64,000 nucleotides of DNA from Gnetum montanum (Eukaryota; Streptophyta; Gnetopsida; Gnetales; Gnetaceae): contig MNCI01011971.1 in the NCBI GenBank assembly GCA_015680685.1, forward strand, positions 172,846 through 236,845. The letters run 5' to 3'. The notes beneath the pieces are model-generated. The model made no database searches. It was not told the DNA's origin and saw nothing but the letters and a program-made list of their open reading frames with translations. Position numbers and translations under genes: made by a program. This document shows positions 57,240 to 64,000 of the stretch, piece after piece. How positions within the stretch are numbered: position 1 is the first letter of the stretch; every line of letters starts with the position of its first letter.

Positions 57240-58924
57240 TATACTGACCTAAATCTTCGGTGTAAGGCTGGAAGGAAAACAAACATCGAAAGATCATCAG
57301 GTAGACATAACTGACCCTGTCTTCACCCAAGGGTAGGATGGAAAAGTAAATAAAGGTAGATTTCCTTGGATGGTATGCACATGAATCAACCAAGGACTTC
57401 CTCCAGCATAAACTATGGCTTGTGCTGGGCTTATCGTAACTAATGTTTTAAAATGTAAACAGTAAGTACGAAATGTATATAGAAATGCATGTAGAACTGG
57501 TATTGTAAATGAAACGTAAACTGAATGTAAAATAGAGTAAATAGAATAATGGCTGGCAAAATGAACTGTATTATATTGCTTAGAAAAGATGTGCACTAGG
57601 CAAAGCATAGCTGCATGTGTTGATGGCAGGTCAAGTGCCAAGCCCTAGGGTGATGTGATGTGATGTGTGTCAGAAGTGCTTGGATGCTAGGAGTCAAAGT
57701 GTGCTGAGTGTTCAAGGATTGTTGGTCTACGTTTCCTTACCTATCCAACTCCAAAATTGCCAACCCTGTTTATGTGAATTGATAGGGTATTTATAGGTTT
57801 TGGCCAGGCTTGGGTGCATAATCCAAGAATGGAATCAATAGTTGGGATTTAATAGGAAAACGAATCAAGTGACACGTGTCCAGTGGATAGCTGTGTACGA
57901 GTTGGTCATGTGTGGGCAAGCTACGTGCTTGACCAGGTTCATTGTATCTTCCAATGTGTGGCTTACTCAAGCCCATGGAAGCATGTACAATTTGGATTGT
58001 GAGGGCTCGACAAGCTTACAAATGGAGATTTACAATGAAATGATAATGTACAACAAAAGAAATTCACTCTGGCTCACTTGAAACTTTTGGATCTTTGAAT
58101 CAATGCTACAGGATGTCGATTTGAGTAGCTCTATGGCTATTTGAAGTGTTTTTTCTTGACAATAATTTCTAGCGTAAGTTGATTTTGTCTCAGTGTGACT
58201 TGAGCATGTGCACACTACCCTCATGCTACACTCACATTGCACTCATGTTGTGAGTGAAGAAAAACTTATAATTTTTCACCAAATTTTAAATTTTTGAAGC
58301 CCGATTCTTGAAGTGTAAGGATTTCCTAACTATGATTGACGAATTGAGCTTGAAAATGCTTTGTTTTGAGTCATTTATGGTAGGTCATGTTGGAGTCATG
58401 CTACAGCATGACAAGCAGTGTGACATGACTCAAAAATGATGTATTTTATTTGAAATTATAATTTTGAAGCTTGATTCTTGAGTGTAATTGTTGTCTGGCT
58501 ATAGTTGATCCTGAGAGTGATCTGAAATCTGGAATTTCAGCCTAGATGTGACTTGTTTGGAACCACTTTGAGTAGGTCACGCTCTAGTGTGACATGTAGC
58601 ATTTATAGTGTGACCTATGAAAACTTTGCAAAAACTTGCAATTTTTAGCTGAAATTTGGCATTCTAGAAGTTTGGACTGGAAGTTGTCAAGGATGTGCTC
58701 TGGGAATGACTTGCACATTGTAGATTAGATTATTTTGGCTCAATTTAGAGACTCCAAGAGTTGGTCACACTGTGGGCAAGCTTCCAACTTTGTGGGATGA
58801 GTAAGATGGCTTAATTTAGCTGAGCGTGATTTCCATTCTTCAACCAAATTTTGCCTCCTAAAATATCAAAAGGGCTTGATTCATTCTTAATTCAAAGTGT
58901 TAGGCTAAAATTAGTGGTGTTTCA
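57240..58924 (-). repeat. 5' LTR of element F
   Basis: 1685 bp, plus-strand TATACTGACC (mutated TGTACTG) to GGTGTTTCA. Minus-strand TATA box TATAAATACCC at 57785-57795. It carries fewer of the CATGCTACAGCATGAC-type clusters than the 3' LTR because of small deletions (for example near 58220-58250). Confidence 0.9.
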
Positions 58925-61900
58925 CCAAAGGATATTCTCCTACCTTCAGCATACAAGGCTATTATGGTTAAGGCTATGGTTATAGCTATTTGGCTATAGC
59001 TACGATTTTTTATGGAAGATGGAAAGCATCCAGTAATACTGAATCTTCTCCTCCTTAATCCTAGGATCATATATGGTTCACATAGCATTACTAGTGTGGG
59101 ATGGTATGGGAACATCCCAAGGATAGGTCATTGCAAGAAACATCTCCACATTGATGAACCAAGCTACAAATTATTTTCATTCAATGTCAAATTCTTTGAT
59201 AACATTCTATAGCTCTTGATAGTAATTAAACCTTCTATCTTGGTTCATAGTTGTGTATCTTTGATTAGTCAAGAACTACCAAAGAACATCAAGTTTATCA
59301 TTCATTTTTTCAAGCTTTTACTTGGTCTCCTTATGGTTCTTGAACTTAGCCTCATACAACAGGTATGAACTAGCCACTTATTTTTTTCAAATCTAACCTT
59401 GACCTTCCAATTTTTAGCATTTTCAAGTTTTCATAGCAAAGGTTGATGAGCTCCATGTGTTCAGTCATCTCCTCAATATATAGCTCCTTGAGATAGATTT
59501 CAACTTTTTTGTATGTGTTTAGCATATCAAAGATACGATACCACACATCACCTCCTTGCTGGAGTTGCTAGAGGGCTTCATTCACATTTTCCTTCACAAA
59601 TTTAATTTTTTTTCATTCATCTCATTCTACAAACCAATTTTGTCCCTATAGTGGTTCTTGAGCCTTCCTAGTTTCAATGCCTCATTCTTCTAGGTTGTGA
59701 TTTTGATTGCAGAATCTTTGGAAAAGGGCACAAACCTCCTTCATTGAGAGATTATGATTCTCAGCTGTCAACAACCTTAAATCCATAAACACATTGGCAA
59801 GATACTCCTATTTTTGTCTCATATATTCAACCATTTATTTCTTTTGGACCTTCATGGCATGTAGGTAATGATTATCCTTAGTTAGATTTGCATTCTCCTA
59901 GTGAAGTTACAACAAGACCTTTTGAATGTTATATATAGTGGCATCATCTATGCACTGGTCAAAGATCATCAACTCCTTTGCCTACTCAACCTATTAACAT
60001 TTAGACTAATGCTACTAAAAAGCTTCATCCTTGGTTACTACTTGGTAGATTATCATGGGATCAATGAGGTGGGTTCTAAGTCCTACAACCTTTGTAGCCA
60101 AGCCCCAATTCTTAGTTCTAGCTATTTCAAGTTGAGCCTTAGCAATGATGCATTTGCTCCTTACCTCCAATAGTGCCAACTGGGTAGTAGTGATGTCATT
60201 TAGAAGTTCAAAGACCTTCAGAATTAATTATCAATTTTCTACCAATCATTCCAACAACTCCTCATGTTGGGCTTTGTTGAGCCTCCCACTAACCATTCTT
60301 GTGGACATTTGCACATCTCTAGATGTAGCACTATCTAGCATAGATGTCAGAAACATTTAGGACCTTACCCAATTTATCTGTCACCATCTCATCAACTGTT
60401 TCCTATCCTTGGTGCTACATCACCAAGATAGTTACCCCATCTCCCTTCTTCAAGCACATCAAGAAGGTAGTAGCATTTTTAGAGATTTCTGGAAACTATT
60501 GTTATCCTAAAATGGACACTATTACCTCTTAGGCACTAGGATTTGAATGTGTAGGTGCTTGCATTCATTAGGCATAGATAGTTGGCATCATGTCCTTCAA
60601 CCATATTATTGTATGAGTTACCTTGTTTAGATGGCTCAAGGCTAGTCAATAGACAAGTGGGTCACCACTCAGTCCAGCTTGTAGGTACTACAAGAATTGT
60701 TATCGAAGCTTTTGCATGTGCTTCATAGTAGCACATGCTTATGACATCATTTCATGAGCAGGTTGTGATGGTGACTATTCCTCTTTCTTATTCATCGTAG
60801 GGACCTTGTCCTTCATGATTTCTACTTAAGAAGAAATAGGAGCATATCTCAATGTATCATTGGTGTAGTAGGCTATCCCTCCCCTTTTGCATAATTTTTA
60901 AATGAGGCATGGGAAGGAAAGTGCCTGCCTTCTATTCTCATTTTCTTTAAACTACTTTTCTATCTCTAGATAAATCATCTATGTCATGTGGGTTATTTGA
61001 ACCTCCAAATGCTATTGGAATTATTGAAACTAATGCTTTTCCTCCAAAGCATGATCAGATTCAATTATAAGAAGCTTGCAAAAACCTAAAATGCTAAGGG
61101 ATATGATGACTGGGGATACATGCATTTTTATGGTTCAAATGGATGTGATAATGTGAAAACCACAATTTTCATAGTTAATGAAGTACCAAAAAAATGTGGA
61201 TACAACATTACCTCATATTGATGGATCTTGTTAAGATGTTAATGGAGGATTCATCAAGAACATTGGTGATGACTTCATAATGTAGCTACAAAGATAAAAG
61301 GAAGAGAAAAGAAATTGAATTATAGGAGAATGTAAGGATATCATCAATACATCTATCATGATAATAGTGTTGTATCATAGAAGGGAAAAATGTCTAAGTC
61401 ATACATACAAGATGGTTGAAAGGATGCCATTAACAGTGCTTCATACCATGTCCCACCTAGATTCTTAACACACACTCACTTAAATAGAATAGTATCACTC
61501 AATTCTCACTAATGTATTGATGAGAGGAAAGGAAATAAATAGGAAAGGATGTTAGAAGAAAAATAAAATACGATGATGAAATATAGAATTATGAAATCAA
61601 GAACAATAACAAACAAGGGATAGAAATGAGGAACATCACCTATATATTAGGTTGAGGTGTTATATCACAAAAGTGAGACATGGCTAGACCCCATACTTTA
61701 ACGATGTTGATAACTTGATATAATTCTCTTCCTATCCTAATCAACCTAAACACACCCTTACATGAAGTAGAAATGGTAGAACACTCATGGCTCTCTACAT
61801 ACGGGAGAGCACTTATAAACATCTGCACCATGATTTGCTAATAGGAAGAAATATTAGTAGAATGGGATAGGAAGAAAGTGAAAAAATAGATGAAATTATA

Positions 61901-62839
61901 TAGGATATGTACAAAATAATAGTGGAAAAAAAATAGAGGAGAGAGCATATGTGTATCTATAATAAAAGGTAAGAAGGGGAGAGAATTGAATGTAATGGAA
62001 TAAAGCATAGGTGAGATAGGGGGTAAGGGTTAGAATAAACTTGATGAATATTAACTTTATTTTGCTTCAAATATAGTATTGTTAAGATATGATTAATTTA
62101 TAGGATTTGGATATTAATTCTCATTTGAGTCTATGAGGCAATATGCTCTATTATTAATATGTTTATGGTGATGAAGAATCCTTACTAGTTGGGAGAGAAC
62201 TTGGATGTCTTGGCATTTGAAAAATATTCTAGGACAAGATCAACTTCCTTAACCTATCTTAGTTAAACATGCTTATCATGGTGATGACATATGGCTTCTT
62301 GATGATTTTAAATATCAATCTCTACTTGCTTGCAATTCTCCGTATGAGTGTCTATCTCAACACAATGCTTTTTTTTCATTCTCCTTATTTTTCATCTAAT
62401 TTTTTAAGTCTACACAAAAAGATGACACATCTAGTTCCATTGATAATATCACTTGAGATTCATAAGTCAACATGAATGGGACTCAACAAGTTGTATTTTG
62501 ATAAATGATTTCATAGATGCAAAGGATATGAGATTACTAGAAAAGAAAAGTTTTTTGAGACTAATGAACCATGTATTTGAGAAAATGGATAAGGTATTAT
62601 TGGTTGATTCATCTTGATCATTGGACTAGGAATAATAGAGAGATGATAATGATTAGATATTTTGATACAAATAATAAAATTTTGTAACATCTTTACTATT
62701 GAATATAAATTCATTATAAGTTACAATGTACAAGGATATATGAAAGCCACTGATGATATGATCAAGGTTGAAACAATAGATGTACTTGAATGTGTTACAT
62801 TTCAAAGAGATAATTTTAATCCACTTAGTGAAATACTCC
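58925..62839 (-). mobile_element. Family E copy 2, main part (extra ORF, integrase)
   Basis: Continuation of 52871-53150 after nested element F, beginning with the right target duplication CCAAA. Collinear with 4241-8138. Contains the extra ORF (59000-60985), an unreadable 1.1-kb stretch (60990-62090) and integrase. Unlike copy 1 it continues to the right into pol. Confidence 0.8.
59000..60985 (-). pseudogene. Extra 3' ORF of family E: coiled-coil protein, copy 2
   Basis: Same position and wording as 4344-6290. Readable minus-strand runs include 'LEVRSKCIIAKAQLEIARTK' and 'DDATIYNIQKVLL' (about 59930-60190), heptad-rich and Gln-rich. At least a dozen stops, mostly TAG/TAA at sites where another copy has Gln. 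A shared frame over three copies with position-3 and transition changes argues this was a translated gene. No membrane span was noticed. Confidence 0.55.
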
Positions 62840-62910
62840 ATAGTTGTCAACATAAATTGATGACCATAAGAAGAAGGAGAACTAATTGATCCTATAAGAT
62901 CCAACCTCTA
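62100..62910 (-). pseudogene. Integrase (core and C-terminal domain), family E copy 2
   Basis: Open piece 62653-62904 starts 'MDLIGSISSPSSYGHQFMLT' followed by 'MEYFTKWIKIISLK', the gypsy integrase core (rve) with its first Asp. Further on 'YIVTYNEFIFNSKD' matches the region of the second catalytic Asp, which reads Tyr-Asn here. The C-terminal domain near 62150-62260 has 'VDLVLEYFSNAKTSKFSPN'. Stops separate the parts. Confidence 0.75.
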
Positions 62911-62929
62911 TTTTTGGAAGGACCCTATG

Positions 62930-64000
62930 ATTTCTAATATCTTAAGCTTCTAAGATAAGATATGCATTCTAAGATTATGTTACGATAAGTGTGATGATTA
63001 GATGATATGATAGATTTAATAGTTAAATCATCCACATAAGAGTTGAAAATTTTGAACATCATATCACTAAAGATGAATGTCATAACTTGCTAGTATGTTG
63101 CTTTAGTGTTCTTAAGCATGAAAGACATATTAGTGCAACAAAAGATTCCCCATGTGATCATCAAAGTTATAAAACATTGATGCTAATGATTAATTTGTAT
63201 ATGGTAACCTAAAAAGGCATCCATGAAGGAAACTAAGATGTGACCTATTGTTGTCTCTATGAATTGATTGATCTTTGGTAATAGAAATTCATCTTTTAAA
63301 TTTTATCTTATGAATATAATAAAAATTGATGCATATCTTAATTGCTCTCTTTTTCTTAAGAAAAACTACCATATTAGACATCTAATTTGAGGAATATATG
63401 GGGTGTATGAATCTTGCATTATAAAGCTTAATGATATTTTCCTTAATGACTATGACTAAATCAGGTTTGTTATTTCTACTTTTTTTCTTAATTGGCTTGG
63501 AACCTTTCTCTAGAATGATGTTGTGTTGGATCAAAGATCAATCTAGGCTTGACATATTGTTGTATCCCTAAGCGAAGACACTACAGTTCTTTTGTAGTAT
63601 TCATACTCTCTAGTAGGTTTGTTCCTAGTTGTAGGATCTTGTTCTCATTCTTGTGATTAGATATGGCTAGTTTAGTGAGGGGATTCTTTCTTAAAACTAG
63701 TTATTAATTTGAAGAGGCTCGGATATATTTTGTGAATCATTTACCATGGATGGATCCCATGGTTACATTGCTAGATCACCTAATAAATACTTAAGGTAGG
63801 ATTCATGCCTTGTAATAGATCAGGCTTAGGTTAAGATTATATGAGAACAAGATAAATATTTGAATTTTTATAAAGTAAAAAGTGATAAGTTTAATTAAAT
63901 TTAATGATTTTAATCATAATTAAAATTATTATCTTTACAATTATGTAAGGTTACTTTGAAGGCTAAATTTGAGCATTTTCACATTAATAGAATCTTGATT
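62930..64000 (-). pseudogene. Reverse transcriptase remnant, family E copy 2 (runs to window edge)
   Basis: Minus strand: 'FPLPKIDQFI'-like wording near 63260-63300, 'VSFMDAFLGYHIQIN' at about 63190-63240 and a 'LKNTKATY' box near 63085-63125, the order of a gypsy RT, perhaps of Tat type. Only about 140 bp separate it from integrase, so the YxDD region, RNase H and the integrase zinc domain are deleted. Upstream RT, protease or gag would be outside the window. Confidence 0.65.

Larger units (their letters stand above)
53151..58924 (-). mobile_element. Nested element F: LTR retrotransposon with gag only (TR-GAG-like), intact ends
   Basis: Long LTRs (53151-54875 and 57240-58924) are flanked by a perfect 5-bp target duplication CCAAA (53146-53150 and 58925-58929). 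Removing F rejoins family E sequence exactly as in the uninterrupted copy near 4245. Total length is 5.77 kb with an internal region of only about 2.36 kb. Minus-strand order: 5' LTR (right), primer-binding site, 36-bp repeat leader, gag, 3' LTR (left). No protease, RT, RNase H or integrase, and no room for them. This matches the published class of terminal-repeat retrotransposons with a gag domain. Confidence 0.9.

Noticed and set aside
1-64000. CRISPR arrays, bacterial operons, rRNA or tRNA genes
   Set aside because: No regularly spaced identical repeats with unique spacers, no ribosomal or cloverleaf sequence, and gene content is entirely plant transposon plus one germin-like gene.

Overview
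The window looks like intergenic DNA from a seed plant with a large, repeat-rich nuclear genome. A conifer or other gymnosperm is my best guess. The reasons are low GC outside one short island, almost wall-to-wall decayed LTR retrotransposons, many in-frame stops of the kind CpG/CpNpG deamination makes (CAG/CAA to TAG/TAA), and one intronless germin-like gene of conifer-like wording. I found no rRNA, tRNA, CRISPR array or bacterial-type operon. Nearly all open frames are fragments of transposon genes on the minus strand.

Layout, left to right. 1-8138: a composite of two Ty3/gypsy bodies, both minus strand, sharing one LTR (3158-3983). A gag-carrying body lies to its left; the integrase end plus an extra 3' ORF lies to its right. 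8502-8595: an exact 46-bp duplication around a single N. 8600-9835: a plus-strand 3' end and LTR fragment. 10670-11865: a plus-strand RTE-type LINE fragment. 11870-14380: a minus-strand Copia gag and probable LTR start. 15127-24108: gypsy element A with gag, protease, RT, RNase H and integrase remnants. 24283-24972: a diverged tandem duplication. 25611-26253: a germin-like (cupin) pseudogene on the minus strand, the only host gene seen. 27666-34965: element C, complete from LTR to LTR with target duplication TACTA, but lacking RT, RNase H and integrase. 35281-36345: another plus-strand 3' end with LTR fragment. 36610-37352: a 340-bp tandem duplication. 38064-45588: element B, a second copy of A. 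45589-47480: a fragment of the extra-ORF element. 48880-62830: a second copy of the 1-8138 composite, interrupted at 53151-58924 by nested element F (target duplication CCAAA), which carries gag only. 62840-64000: RT of the rightmost element.

The main results are about history. Elements A and B are probably not independent insertions. A keeps AAAGT just outside its 5' LTR and B keeps AAAGT just outside its 3' LTR, and they share left flanking DNA, so they look like two copies of one insertion locus. The 1-8138 and 48880-62830 blocks are likewise collinear, and F entered only the second. Three kinds of apparently non-autonomous element sit together: C and D keep gag but lost pol, and F never shows pol. 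They share LTR promoter layout (TATAAATA box) and, except F, a conserved 3' non-coding block with the pol-bearing A/B family. This suggests parasites moved by enzymes made elsewhere. The extra ORF downstream of integrase in the E bodies is a glutamine-rich coiled-coil protein that I could not name and is the best candidate for something little described.
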